Shown here in pieces: positions 26,679 to 35,639 of a stretch of 64,000 bases of DNA. The stretch spans positions 868,001 through 932,000 of the forward strand of contig CAVZMV010000002.1 in the NCBI GenBank assembly GCA_963776465.1, in the 5' to 3' direction. The notes under the pieces are model-generated. The model was not told the origin of the DNA. It did no database searches and was given only the letters and a program-made list of their open reading frames with translations. Origin of the DNA: DASRHK01 sp963776465. Its GTDB lineage: Bacteria; Pseudomonadota; Gammaproteobacteria; Nevskiales; Nevskiaceae. Position 1 is the stretch's first letter, and each line of letters starts with the position of its first letter. The translations under genes and the position numbers were made by a program.

Positions 26679-26951
26679 TCACTGGCCGCACCACTGACTC
26701 TCACAAGGAACCCCATCGTTGTCGCCGTCCATCTTGGTGTCAGGGCAGTTTTTGATGAAGAACGAAGCCTCTGCACATGAATGCATTTGCGAACAATACA
26801 CGCGGCCGTCGCAGGTGAAGGATGCGGCTGCAGGCGCCGCAACACTCGAACGAAGGTCGTCGCTCTCAGGTGGCGCGGCTTTTAGACGATGCCGGTAGAA
26901 ACCACCTGCGGCGACCGCGATCAGCACGACGATGAGAAGAACCCGTTTCAT
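26679..26951 (-). CDS. Excalibur calcium-binding domain protein
   Basis: A 90-residue membrane-anchored or exported protein: N-terminal helix MKRVLLIVVLIAVAAGGF, then a C-terminal excalibur domain with cysteines in CDGRVYCSQMHSC, NCPDTKMDGDNDGVPCESQWC. The DGDNDG loop is the expected Ca2+ ligand set. The ATG overlaps the stop of the DUF2971 gene by 4 nt, so they are co-transcribed. The same fold is common in small secreted proteins near nucleases; its partner here is unknown. Confidence 0.8.
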   Translation of the reverse strand: MKRVLLIVVLIAVAAGGFYRHRLKAAPPESDDLRSSVAAPAAASFTCDGRVYCSQMHSCAEASFFIKNCPDTKMDGDNDGVPCESQWCGQ

Positions 26952-27628
26952 TTGGTGTTCGCGGCCCCCGGTGCGCCCTGCGGAACCGAGCGTTCGTCTG
27001 GGACGACCTTGAAGAACTTAAACGCAAGCCGGGCTCTTATCACAACAACGGACTCGTACAGGCTTTGAACCAAGTGCCTCACTTGTTCAATGGGATATTC
27101 GCAGAGCGGACCAAGAATCACCTCTCGTAACTGGAGATCGTCTGAGAAAGGATAGAAGTAAAGGCCGCGCTCGGCTGCGCGTTTTTCAAGGTTCACCCAG
27201 ATTCGAGTCTCTTCCTCATAACGCCAGTGTTCGTACTTTGTGGAGAGCAATGCCGCGAGCAGCATCGCGTCAAATGTAGGCGGAATGCCGTCAATGAACT
27301 TGGCCAAAATGCGCTCGGGGGCATAATTAGTGTCTTGGAGTATGTCGTGAGGGACATCGAACCCCAGACAGATGCCATGGTGCTTGTCGCCGTAGTGACT
27401 CCACAGCACCGGGTTATGCCAGCTCTTGCTGAAAGAAAGCAGCCCCCTTTTTTCATTCGTCGCCGTCTTCCACTCCCGGAGCGCGGCCCTAGCTTGCTTT
27501 TGACCGCCCACGTTCACGGCTAGTAACTCGAAGGGGTCATTTACCTCGGCTAGGCGGGCAATCTTTATTCGCTTGAGGGCAATGTCGCTTAGGCCGTTCT
27601 CTGCCGACAGTAAGTGATATACACGCAT
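26948..27628 (-). CDS. DUF2971-family protein
   Basis: A 226-residue protein beginning MRVYHLLSAENGLSDIALKRIKIARLAEVNDPFEL, with GLLSFSKSWHNPVLWSHYGDKHHGICLGFDV and KYEHWRYEEETRIW, the usual DUF2971 blocks. The family is common next to defence and mobile genes but lacks an assigned activity. It starts 15 nt after the DNA methylase stop and overlaps the excalibur gene, so the three form one minus-strand unit. Confidence 0.8.
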   Translation of the reverse strand: MRVYHLLSAENGLSDIALKRIKIARLAEVNDPFELLAVNVGGQKQARAALREWKTATNEKRGLLSFSKSWHNPVLWSHYGDKHHGICLGFDVPHDILQDTNYAPERILAKFIDGIPPTFDAMLLAALLSTKYEHWRYEEETRIWVNLEKRAAERGLYFYPFSDDLQLREVILGPLCEYPIEQVRHLVQSLYESVVVIRARLAFKFFKVVPDERSVPQGAPGAANTK

Positions 27629-27643
27629 TACGGGGTCGGCTGA

Positions 27644-28843
27644 CTACTTCCTGAATAGAACAATCCTGTTTGAGTTGGTGCCGCGCTTGTTATTTGCGAC
27701 GCCCCAGATGTGCGCTGTCTTTGTGAACGCCTGCTTGTTTACGTAGATCGTTTCGCACTTGAAGCCCGCTCGTTCTCCCGCCGGCAGCAGAAGCTTTTCA
27801 AGCTCGATTCGCCCGTTGCGAACCTCTCCAACTTCGATTGCGACGAACCCACCTGGCGTTGTGACGCGGAACAGTTCACGCAGTACGCCGCCCATAAAAT
27901 CGGTCCACGACTCCGGAGTCCTTGAGTTTGTAAGGCGGTCACCGAAGGCTTCCGGTACGTCGTTAAACCAAGCTCGCAGCCAATTGTCAGACGCATAAGA
28001 GACCACATCGAGGAAGGGTGGCGAAGTGACCGTTAGCCGGACGGACGCATCTTTAATCGCGGGCGTGCACGCGGCGTCGTCAGTTAAGAAGAGCGCCTTT
28101 TTCGCGGCCATTCGTAGATTCGAACGCTCGGTTTCCGAGAGCCCCTTCAGCAACTGCTTCGTCTTCCGAAGAATGAGCGCGCGAACATCCCGATAGACGG
28201 GCTTCTGCCGCAGCTTTCTGTTGATCAAGATCTGCCGCTCAGGACTCACTGCTTGATTTGGCGGAAGCGTGTAGACCGAAAAGAATCCAGCTGAGTGGCC
28301 GGATAGACGGCTCGTAGCGACCATTCGTATCCAGGCGTCTAGCTCGTCCTCCGTTGCCTCGCTTCGGCGCTGCCTTAGATACTTCTTCAGGGAGGTCAGT
28401 TCGCCTTCAGTTGCGGGGGCGTAGAACATCGACAAATCGCGATCGGCGCGCGCCCTTCGGTCAAGGCGGATCTGGTCAAGGCGCTCCTCTACGTGCTCGA
28501 TCTCTGGTGGCGAGAGCCGCGGCTGCGCCAAGAGGTTCGAGATCGGATTGGCATCGTTGGCAATGACATTCCGGCCCATGCGCGCCGCTTCGATCGCCGT
28601 CGTACCTCGGCCGCTGAACGGATCGTAGGTCCGGTCTCCAGCTTTGGAGAATCGCTCAATGAAGTACGCCGGTAGCTGAGGCTTGAAGCAAGCACGATAG
28701 GAAACTTCATGCAGGTTTGACCCGCGCCGCTGACTCGCTGTCCAGAGCTCGCCGACCACATAGCGAACGCCGTCAATCTGCTGTGCTGGTTTGGGAGGTG
28801 CTACGCGGCGAGGCTGTTTCGCTGATACGTGATGTTTGGTCAT
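27644..28843 (-). CDS. DNA methyltransferase (amino-methylase with TSPPF motif)
   Basis: A 399-residue protein. The SAM-binding motif I DPFSGRGTTAIEAARMGRNVIANDANP is at 74-100 and the catalytic TSPPF at 273-277, so it methylates an exocyclic amino group (m4C or m6A). GAG 7 nt upstream supports the ATG at 28843; the open frame extends to 28891. A truncated copy of its C-terminus occurs at 25552-25911. The recognition sequence cannot be read directly; GTAC is a candidate because of the frameshift pattern described in the findings. Confidence 0.88.
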   Translation of the reverse strand: MTKHHVSAKQPRRVAPPKPAQQIDGVRYVVGELWTASQRRGSNLHEVSYRACFKPQLPAYFIERFSKAGDRTYDPFSGRGTTAIEAARMGRNVIANDANPISNLLAQPRLSPPEIEHVEERLDQIRLDRRARADRDLSMFYAPATEGELTSLKKYLRQRRSEATEDELDAWIRMVATSRLSGHSAGFFSVYTLPPNQAVSPERQILINRKLRQKPVYRDVRALILRKTKQLLKGLSETERSNLRMAAKKALFLTDDAACTPAIKDASVRLTVTSPPFLDVVSYASDNWLRAWFNDVPEAFGDRLTNSRTPESWTDFMGGVLRELFRVTTPGGFVAIEVGEVRNGRIELEKLLLPAGERAGFKCETIYVNKQAFTKTAHIWGVANNKRGTNSNRIVLFRK

Positions 28844-29002
28844 TTTGCTCTCGCCATTTGCGAAACGAGAGTTGGACCGTACCAAAGTCAAGACGCTTGT
28901 ACAAGCCCCGGCAATAGTGGTTTGCGACCTCGATCAGCGCCCCGAATGCTATCCGTGCGAAGGCTCATGGGATGAGCCAGCGGCGTTACGGGCGCGAGCG
29001 TT

Positions 29003-30484
29003 TCACGACCCAAGAGAAGCAAGCACAGCCCGGAAATTGTTCAGACCAGCTTCGATGTTCTCCACGATGTCTTCCGCAAGGTCTTTCGGTTCTGGAAGGT
29101 TGTCGAGGTCTGCGAGGCTGGAGTCCTTGAGCCAGAAAAGATCGAGGCTCGTCTTGTCCCGGGCGACGATGTCGTCATAGCTATACCGCCGCCATCGGCC
29201 ATCGGGATGGGTCTCGGCGTGCCAGGTCTCCTTGCGCACATTCCGATTCGCCGGGTTGTAGCAGGCGATGAACTCGGCGAGATCCTCGAAGCGCATCGGT
29301 TTACGCTTCAAGGTGTGGTGCACGTTGGTGCGATAGTCGTAGTACCAGATTTCCTTGGTCCACGGCTCCTTCGCGGCAGGCTTGTTGTCGAAGAACAGCA
29401 CGTTCGCCTTGACGCCGTTGGCGTAGAAGATACCTGTAGGCAGACGCAGGATCGTGTGCACCTCAGTGTTCTCCAGCAGCTTCTTGCGGACCGTTTCGCC
29501 GACGCCGCCCTCGAACAGCACGTTGTCTGGCATCACGACCGCCGCGCTGCCCGAAGTCTTAAGCATCGTGCGGATGTGCTGCAGGAAGTTGAGCTGCTTG
29601 TTGCTACTCGTCGCCCAAAAATCCTGTCGGTTGTAGACCAGGTCCTCCTTCTCCTGCTCGCCCTCCTCGTTGGTGAAAGTCATGCTGCTTTTCTTGCCGA
29701 AGGGCGGATTGGCCAGCACGTAGTCGAAGCGCCTGCCGCTGTCGGCTATGAGCGCATCGTTGGGTGAGACCAGGCTTTCACCGTCGATCTCGCCAATGTT
29801 GTGCAGGAACATGTTCATCAGGCATAGCCGCCGCGTGTTGGCGACAATCTCGTGGCCGTAGAACGTCTCGTGCTTCAGGAAGGCCTTCTGCTTCTTGTCG
29901 AGCGCGTGACTGGCGACGAGGTGGTCGTAAGCAGCCAGGAAGAAGCCGCCAGTGCCGCAGGCCGGGTCGGCGATCGACTTGCTCGGCTGGGGTTGTACGC
30001 AGGCGACCATCGCCTTAATCAACGCGCGCGGCGTGAAGTACTGGCCGGCACCGCTTTTGGTATCTTCCGCGTTCTTTTCAAGCAGGCCTTCGTAGATCTC
30101 ACCTTTGGTGTCCGCACCTAGCACGATCCATTCGGTGTCATCGACCATCTCTACCACGCGGGCTAGCTTGGCCGGGTCCTGTATCTTGTTTTGACTCTTG
30201 GTGAAGATCTGTCCCAACATGCCGGGCTTGCCGGCCAGCTCGCGTAGCACCTCCACGTAGTGCACTTCCAGCGCTGCGCCCTTAAGGTTCTTCAGCGTCG
30301 GCCACGCGCAGTCAGCAGGGATCCCAACCTTGCGGCTGTAGGGCGGGCGGCTGTACTCGTCCGCCATTTTCAGAAAGATGAGATAGGTGAGCTGCTCCAG
30401 GTAGTCGCCATAACCCACGCCGTCGTCGCGCAACGTGGTGCAAAACCCCCAGACCTTGGAAACGATGGAGTCGGTGCTGCTCAT
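29003..30484 (-). CDS. hsdM: Type I restriction-modification methylase subunit
   Basis: A 493-residue HsdM with the N-terminal helical domain (GYGDYLEQLTYLIFLKMADE), GAGQYFTPRALIKAMV, SAM motif ADPACGTGGFFLAAYDHL and catalytic NPPFGKK, indicating N6-adenine methylation. It follows hsdS in a 4-nt overlap (30481-30484) and is the last gene of the hsdR-hsdS-hsdM operon. All motifs are intact, so the methylase is likely active with HsdS. Confidence 0.96.
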   Translation of the reverse strand: MSSTDSIVSKVWGFCTTLRDDGVGYGDYLEQLTYLIFLKMADEYSRPPYSRKVGIPADCAWPTLKNLKGAALEVHYVEVLRELAGKPGMLGQIFTKSQNKIQDPAKLARVVEMVDDTEWIVLGADTKGEIYEGLLEKNAEDTKSGAGQYFTPRALIKAMVACVQPQPSKSIADPACGTGGFFLAAYDHLVASHALDKKQKAFLKHETFYGHEIVANTRRLCLMNMFLHNIGEIDGESLVSPNDALIADSGRRFDYVLANPPFGKKSSMTFTNEEGEQEKEDLVYNRQDFWATSSNKQLNFLQHIRTMLKTSGSAAVVMPDNVLFEGGVGETVRKKLLENTEVHTILRLPTGIFYANGVKANVLFFDNKPAAKEPWTKEIWYYDYRTNVHHTLKRKPMRFEDLAEFIACYNPANRNVRKETWHAETHPDGRWRRYSYDDIVARDKTSLDLFWLKDSSLADLDNLPEPKDLAEDIVENIEAGLNNFRAVLASLGS

Positions 30485-31923
30485 GCTTGGGCTACTCGTA
30501 GTTTCTTGCTGGACTTGGCTTTCGTTGATCCCACTACCGCTCGCTCCGCGCGCATGCGCGCCAGCAAGGCGTCGGCGGGTTCGTCATCGGGGTTCTGTGG
30601 GAGCAATTTGCCGGCGAATGCCCGCGTCAGGATGGAATGGCGCAAGGCTTCGGATTTTCGGAGATTGGTTTCGATCTCGATTTCGATAGCCTCGGCTGCT
30701 GCCAGCGCTGCCCGCGTTTGCGCCACAAGAATTGTGATCTCGTCCGGTGATGGAACGGGGATTTCCAGGCTTCGAACGTTATCGAGATTCAGCCCTGGTT
30801 TCCCGGCGCCGTACGCCGCTCGTTCAAGATCTCTCCGCCCCCCGCCACTGCTAATAATGTAGAGATGCAGGTACTCGCTCAGTGAGCTATCTAAGGGGCG
30901 ACAAAGCGCGACGTGTTGGCTCACGAAGGCCTCCCCGATGTCGCCTTTCTGGAAGCCAGCTTTCGTAACGTTCGCCCCGGTAATAGTGATAAAGATATCG
31001 CCGTTACGAGTCTGCGTTCTCGTTCCCTCAGAGCCCGTAGGCGGTTTCACGAAAGCAATATCGGTCAAGTCGAGGACGTCACGCTTGATGTTCTGCGCAC
31101 GAATGAAGAGGCTTCCGGACTCGGAATAAAAATCAGCCCAGCCACGCGAACCAGAGGTGATATGGCCCGTCAGCTCATCAAGGGTTGCGAAGGCCCAAGA
31201 TTCAATTTCATGCGATCGCTCACTTACGAACTTAGGCTTGCTGCTTTTGCGCTCCTTGAGCAAACGAAGGTATTCATTGGCGGCGGGGCCTTGGTGTCCA
31301 TTCGCTGCCCGCCAGTTGGCCGTGAGCTTGCCTTCGAAGGCGTGCTTGAGCAGGGCCTGCCGATACACCGCCAACTGCACGCGCGCGAGCTTGAGATTGT
31401 CGATGCCCTTATCGAGCTCTGAAAATAGCTCCTCGATTTTCGCGACGATGCGGTGCTGCTCATGCAAGGGCGCCAGCGGAAAGGGAATCTCTCGCAGCTT
31501 GCTGGCACTAACGTTCCCGACTGCGATGCCAACTTTGCTCGCAGCGATCTCTCGCCAGTAGACAGGGCTTTGAAGAAAGTATGCAAAAAACTTGGCATCG
31601 ATCAATGGCCGAAATCGGATCAAGTAGGACGCAAATATGGATCTTTGTGGCTTTCTTAGGAGGTAGCTGAAGCCGACTGACCCAGCACGGGAGATAACAA
31701 CATCACCGTCCTGCAGGAGATACTCCGCGAGCGAGTCGGGTTCGTCCCTGCAGTATGGAACGCTATCCCAGTCAATCTCGCCTGATGTGATATCGGTCGT
31801 GCGGAGGAACTTCAAGGTTCCACTGTCGGTGGCCTTGGTGGTAAAACCATATTGAGGGTGCGTGCATACCTCGCCCAACTTCGCCTGAAGCCAGGTCGGA
31901 GGCAATTGATCGAGATCACTCAC
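30481..31923 (-). CDS. hsdS: Type I restriction-modification specificity subunit
   Basis: A 480-residue HsdS with two target-recognition domains (about residues 10-150 and 220-390), each followed by a conserved helical region (PLHEQHRIVAKIEELFSELDKGIDNL and SPDEITILVAQTRAALAAAEAIEIEIETNL). The two TRDs imply a bipartite recognition sequence that cannot be predicted by eye. The gene overlaps hsdR and hsdM by 4 nt each. Confidence 0.93.
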   Translation of the reverse strand: MSDLDQLPPTWLQAKLGEVCTHPQYGFTTKATDSGTLKFLRTTDITSGEIDWDSVPYCRDEPDSLAEYLLQDGDVVISRAGSVGFSYLLRKPQRSIFASYLIRFRPLIDAKFFAYFLQSPVYWREIAASKVGIAVGNVSASKLREIPFPLAPLHEQHRIVAKIEELFSELDKGIDNLKLARVQLAVYRQALLKHAFEGKLTANWRAANGHQGPAANEYLRLLKERKSSKPKFVSERSHEIESWAFATLDELTGHITSGSRGWADFYSESGSLFIRAQNIKRDVLDLTDIAFVKPPTGSEGTRTQTRNGDIFITITGANVTKAGFQKGDIGEAFVSQHVALCRPLDSSLSEYLHLYIISSGGGRRDLERAAYGAGKPGLNLDNVRSLEIPVPSPDEITILVAQTRAALAAAEAIEIEIETNLRKSEALRHSILTRAFAGKLLPQNPDDEPADALLARMRAERAVVGSTKAKSSKKLRVAQA

Positions 31924-34706
31924 GCCACCAACGCCTCATTCAATTCCGCAATCAGCGGCTCCATGCGCTCTCCAAACAACTGATGCATCCGACCCAGTCC
32001 ACCTTCGGCGTCGAAGGGCGCCATCTCCAGATCGTCGCGCTCCAGATGGAATGACGTGCTGACGTGGTCGCGGATCATCTGCAGCCAGGCCGTCTGCGCG
32101 TCGGTGAACTTCACCGCGGTTCCCGCATGGCGAGCCATGATCCAGCGTTGAAAATTCTTGCGCACGGTGTCATCAAATGTAGAAAGGGCTGCGTCGATGC
32201 CCGTGACGCGGCGTATGAGCGCGATCAGCGCCGTGAGTTCGTTGATAGGCTGCTTGATCTGAGCGTTCTCGATCTGCTGATAAGCGCGCCAGACTCGTAG
32301 CGGTGCAATGCGTGGGGCGTCGCTGCGCAGCTTTGCCATCACAGCTTCGAGCATGGCGAATGTTACTTCGCGTCGGCGGAAGGGCTCGCTGTAGAAAATG
32401 GTCAGGGCTGTGAGCTGGTCCTTGTGTGCTTCCAGCCAGGCAATAAAGTCTTTTGCCAGCGCCTCGGCATTGGTCATCGCATCCTTGTCCCACTCGGCGC
32501 GCATGAGTTGGTCCAGATGCTGATGGTTGATGCTCTGCTCCTTGTCGCGGCGTATGGAGTCAAGCAGCTCCACCAATGGCCCGGTGAAGACATTGGCGGC
32601 GGCTTTCACCAACAAACCCTGGGCGTTTTCGCGGTGGGTGTCGCCGGGATCGGTGCCGGTGGGTTGCCCGGCGAGCTCCAGCGCCTTGGTTTCGATCGCA
32701 TCTGCATCGATGGAGGCGAACAACTGGCTGACGATTGCGTTCAGGCTAACGCCGCCGGACTGCTCGGCGATACGAGCCTGGTCCCCCGGCTCCAGTTGCT
32801 TGGCAAGGCGCGAGAGGCGACCCGCCAGTGAGCTGACGGTATCGGTGTCGCTGGCTCCCATCATGACGCCCATAGCCAAGTCCTTCAGCGGCACCGTGGG
32901 CTTGGTGATGAGCGGCGCGCTCGCAGTCTTGAGCGACTTGGTAACGCCGATCGCATCGACGATCACGTAATGCGTCTTGGCGCTCGCGGCTGAAGGACTG
33001 ACCTTGCGGAGGTCGTCGTGTCCCAGCGTGCGGGTGCCGCGCCCCTTCATCTGTTCGAAGTAGTTGCGGCTCTTAACGTCGCGCATGAACAGCAAGCATT
33101 CCAGCGGCCGCACGTCGGTGCCGGTGGCGATCATGTCGACGGTAACGGCGATGCGCGGGTAGTAGTCGTTGCGGAACTGCGCCAACACCGACTTTGGATC
33201 CTCGTCCGCCTTGTAAGTGATCTTCTTGCAGAACGCGTTGCCCTCCGCAAATTCTTCGCGAATGATCTGGATGATGTCGTCGGCGTGACTGTCGGTCTTC
33301 GCGAACACCAACGTCTTCGGGGTCTCCGTGCGGCCCGGGAAGATGTCGGGCAGCTTGTCGCGAAAGGCTTTGATGATTGTTCGGATCTGGTCGGGCACGA
33401 CGATCTTGTCGTCCAGCTGCTTGGCCGAATACACCTCGTCCTCGTCCTGCTGCTCCCAGCGGCGGGCGCGAGTGAGCTTCTCGCGTTTTTCCACCTGCTG
33501 CTTCGCCACCAGCTTCGTGCCGCCGGCGGTGACGTCCGTCTCAATCGTGAAGACCTCGCAGCCGACATTGACACCGTCGGCCACCGCTTTCTCGTGGTTG
33601 TAATCGCTCACCACGTTTTTGCGGAAGAAGCCGTAAGTGCGATTGTCCGGCGTGGCAGTCAGGCCGACCAGGAAGGCGTCGAAGTACTCCAGCACCTGCA
33701 GCCACAGGTTGTAGATGGAGCGGTGGCACTCGTCGATGATGATGAAGTCGAAGAACTCAGGCGGAACCTTGTCGTTGTAGACGACGGGCATGGGCTTCTT
33801 CGGCCGGGTGAGTTGCTCGGCCGGACTGAGTTCTTCCAATGCTTCGTCCAGCGGCTCCCCTTTGAGGATGGAATAGAGGCGTTGGATGGTGCAGATGCAA
33901 ACTTGGCAATCGCTGGGCATGAAGGAAGTCTTCAGCCGCTGCACGCTGTAGAGTTCGGTGAACTTGCGGTTGTCGTCGCTGGGCACGTAGGCCATGAACT
34001 CCTGCTCGGCCTGCTCGCCCAGATTCTTCGTGTCCACCAGGAACAGGATGCGCTTCGCCTGGCCGTGCTTTAGCAGGCGATAGGCCTCGGTGATGGCGGT
34101 GTAGGTCTTACCCGATCCAGTGGCCATCTGCACCAACGCCCGGGGCCGGTTGTCCTTGAGCGAGACCTCCAGGTTGGTAACGGCAACTTCCTGACACGCC
34201 CGCAACCCGAGCTCTGCAGGTGGCCGCTTGTCCGGATTGAGCAGTGGCATTCCCGCCAGCCTGGAGCGAAGGGTGCTGCCCGCCTCCAGAAAGGCGCGCA
34301 GGGTTTCGGGCCGATGGAAGCTGAAGACCTCGCGCGAACGCGGCTTCGGATCGCCTGCGTCGGTGAAACGTGTGATCGTGCCGGTGCTCTCGTACAGAAA
34401 ACGCAGGGGCTGCTGGTTAGCTACCCACTTGAGTTTGGCAGTGGCGTAGCCCTCGGTCTGGCCCTCGACCGCTGTGAGGTTTTGGCCCAGTTCTGCCTTC
34501 TTTGCCTCGATGACACCAACGGCCTTCTTGTCCACGAAAAGGACATAGTCCGCGGGCCCCACATCGGTCTGGTACTCGCGAACCGCAATGCCCGGTCCGG
34601 CATTGAAGTCGATCGACTTCTTGCTCTGTACGGCCCAACCGCATTCCCGAAGCATCTCATCGATGCGATCACGGGCCGCTTGCTCGGCATTTTGGTTTGC
34701 GGTCAT
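31920..34706 (-). CDS. hsdR: Type I restriction endonuclease subunit
   Basis: An HsdR of about 928 residues. The N-terminal nuclease domain contains REYQTDVGPADYVLFVDKKAVGVIEAKK, with the PD-(D/E)xK-type D and EAK residues. Helicase motifs follow: QMATGSGKTYTAIT, IIIDECHRSIY and VGLTATP. ATP-driven translocation and cleavage of unmodified DNA is the family role. The ATG at 34706 gives a natural N-terminus (MTANQNAEQAARDRIDEML); an in-frame TTG at 34739 with AGGA upstream is the alternative. It heads the hsdRSM operon. Confidence 0.94.
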   Translation of the reverse strand: MTANQNAEQAARDRIDEMLRECGWAVQSKKSIDFNAGPGIAVREYQTDVGPADYVLFVDKKAVGVIEAKKAELGQNLTAVEGQTEGYATAKLKWVANQQPLRFLYESTGTITRFTDAGDPKPRSREVFSFHRPETLRAFLEAGSTLRSRLAGMPLLNPDKRPPAELGLRACQEVAVTNLEVSLKDNRPRALVQMATGSGKTYTAITEAYRLLKHGQAKRILFLVDTKNLGEQAEQEFMAYVPSDDNRKFTELYSVQRLKTSFMPSDCQVCICTIQRLYSILKGEPLDEALEELSPAEQLTRPKKPMPVVYNDKVPPEFFDFIIIDECHRSIYNLWLQVLEYFDAFLVGLTATPDNRTYGFFRKNVVSDYNHEKAVADGVNVGCEVFTIETDVTAGGTKLVAKQQVEKREKLTRARRWEQQDEDEVYSAKQLDDKIVVPDQIRTIIKAFRDKLPDIFPGRTETPKTLVFAKTDSHADDIIQIIREEFAEGNAFCKKITYKADEDPKSVLAQFRNDYYPRIAVTVDMIATGTDVRPLECLLFMRDVKSRNYFEQMKGRGTRTLGHDDLRKVSPSAASAKTHYVIVDAIGVTKSLKTASAPLITKPTVPLKDLAMGVMMGASDTDTVSSLAGRLSRLAKQLEPGDQARIAEQSGGVSLNAIVSQLFASIDADAIETKALELAGQPTGTDPGDTHRENAQGLLVKAAANVFTGPLVELLDSIRRDKEQSINHQHLDQLMRAEWDKDAMTNAEALAKDFIAWLEAHKDQLTALTIFYSEPFRRREVTFAMLEAVMAKLRSDAPRIAPLRVWRAYQQIENAQIKQPINELTALIALIRRVTGIDAALSTFDDTVRKNFQRWIMARHAGTAVKFTDAQTAWLQMIRDHVSTSFHLERDDLEMAPFDAEGGLGRMHQLFGERMEPLIAELNEALVA

Positions 34707-34818
34707 GAAATTTGCGGCCGGGTCAGCTGCAGGCAGCAATGCACTGAAATCCTAGCATCTGCTGCGTGGACGCCCGCCTAACCGAGGCGCCGTTGACCGA
34801 GCCGGCTTCGAAGACAAA

Positions 34819-34836
34819 GCGGGACCTGGGTCCCGC
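34819..34836 (-). terminator. Hairpin, probable terminator of the small gene at 34899
   Basis: Perfect 8-bp arms GCGGGACC and GGTCCCGC around TG. On the minus strand the stem is followed by TTTGTCTT, so it would stop transcription coming from the gene at 34899-35087 before the hsd operon. Confidence 0.5.
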
Positions 34837-34898
34837 CCGGCGGCCACCCTGGCCGGTTGGGGCCGGAACTGCCGGTCACAGGGTTCTGCGCTGTCTGG

Positions 34899-35087
34899 TT
34901 ACTTGCGAGCAGTGGTCGACCGGCGGGCTGCTTTGACGGCGGCTGCACCAAGCTTCTTAGGCGACGCGCGAAAGGCACGCGACATTCGCGCACCCGCATC
35001 TGTAGCCTGCATCCTATCCAGCATCGGCTCTAGATCTGGGAGCTTCGCATCACTGCGACGGCGCGTGCGCGACTTCTTTACCTTCAT
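34899..35087 (-). CDS. Small basic protein, unknown
   Basis: A 62-residue very basic frame (MKVKKSRTRRRSDAKLPDLEPMLDRM...), with a Lys/Arg N-terminus and an Ala/Lys-rich tail KKLGAAAVKAARRST reminiscent of histone-like tails. A hairpin with a T-rich 3' side follows its stop. No homologue is recognised and no strong Shine-Dalgarno is seen; it is kept because the composition and downstream terminator suggest a real gene. Confidence 0.4.
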   Translation of the reverse strand: MKVKKSRTRRRSDAKLPDLEPMLDRMQATDAGARMSRAFRASPKKLGAAAVKAARRSTTARK

Positions 35088-35236
35088 GCATCCATGATAC
35101 TACCCAGCGCGGACCACCTTTTGTCGCCAGAGTTAAAGTAGCGCAGAGCGGTCGGTGAGAAACATATCCATTTTTACGCCGCGCAACGTTGGAGCTCAGC
35201 CGCGCCCATATGCGCGCAGCGCGTGGAGGGAACCAG

Positions 35237-35446
35237 CTAAGGCTTCTGAGAGTCGAGCCAGGTCCCGATGAGGGAAGTTAAGACCTCTTCGATCTCGCAG
35301 GCTTTGGCGCCGCACTTGCTGCACTTGGCTTTGCGCTCAAGGTCCCCAACGTGCCACGCGCCTGAATACTTCGCGCGCCTCTCTGTGCGGATGCTCAGAT
35401 GGCCGCAAGCCTTGCACTTCCAACGCTGGGTGAATTGCGGAGACAC
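35237..35446 (-). CDS. Small zinc-ribbon protein
   Basis: A 69-residue protein with two CxxC knuckles (WKCKACGHLS and AKCSKCGAKAC), a classic zinc-ribbon layout, plus TERRAKYSGAWHVGDLERK between them, resembling transposon-type or single-strand DNA-binding ribbons. The C-terminal helix EIEEVLTSLIGTWLDS completes it. It lies alone in the accessory island; the function is not determined. Confidence 0.6.
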   Translation of the reverse strand: MSPQFTQRWKCKACGHLSIRTERRAKYSGAWHVGDLERKAKCSKCGAKACEIEEVLTSLIGTWLDSQKP

Positions 35447-35619
35447 ATAGAAAAACTACCGCGCGAAATACTCTACGAGTCAAGGAGACTAGATTGGCGC
35501 GGTGCGACTGTGATAAGTCGCCGTGCTAGCGCTCCCGACAGTCACGGCGGGGGTGTCACTACGCAAGCCAGAAGCGCAAGCACGGCAGCGCAACACTGGG
35601 CTTGCTGAGTCGGCCCCGC

Positions 35620-35639
35620 TACTGTCCAATCGGACAGCA
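35620..35639 (+). promoter_or_regulatory. LexA (SOS)-box-like palindrome at the ligase start
   Basis: CTGTCCAATCGGACAG (35622-35637) fits the gammaproteobacterial LexA pattern CTGT-N8-ACAG, with TA before it. It abuts the ATG at 35639, so a bound repressor would block initiation. The symmetry is exact in the six outer bases. Confidence 0.5.

Noticed and set aside
34790..34870. tRNA-like GC-rich hairpin region
   Set aside because: Arms do not form a cloverleaf and there is no anticodon loop; it is better explained as a terminator.
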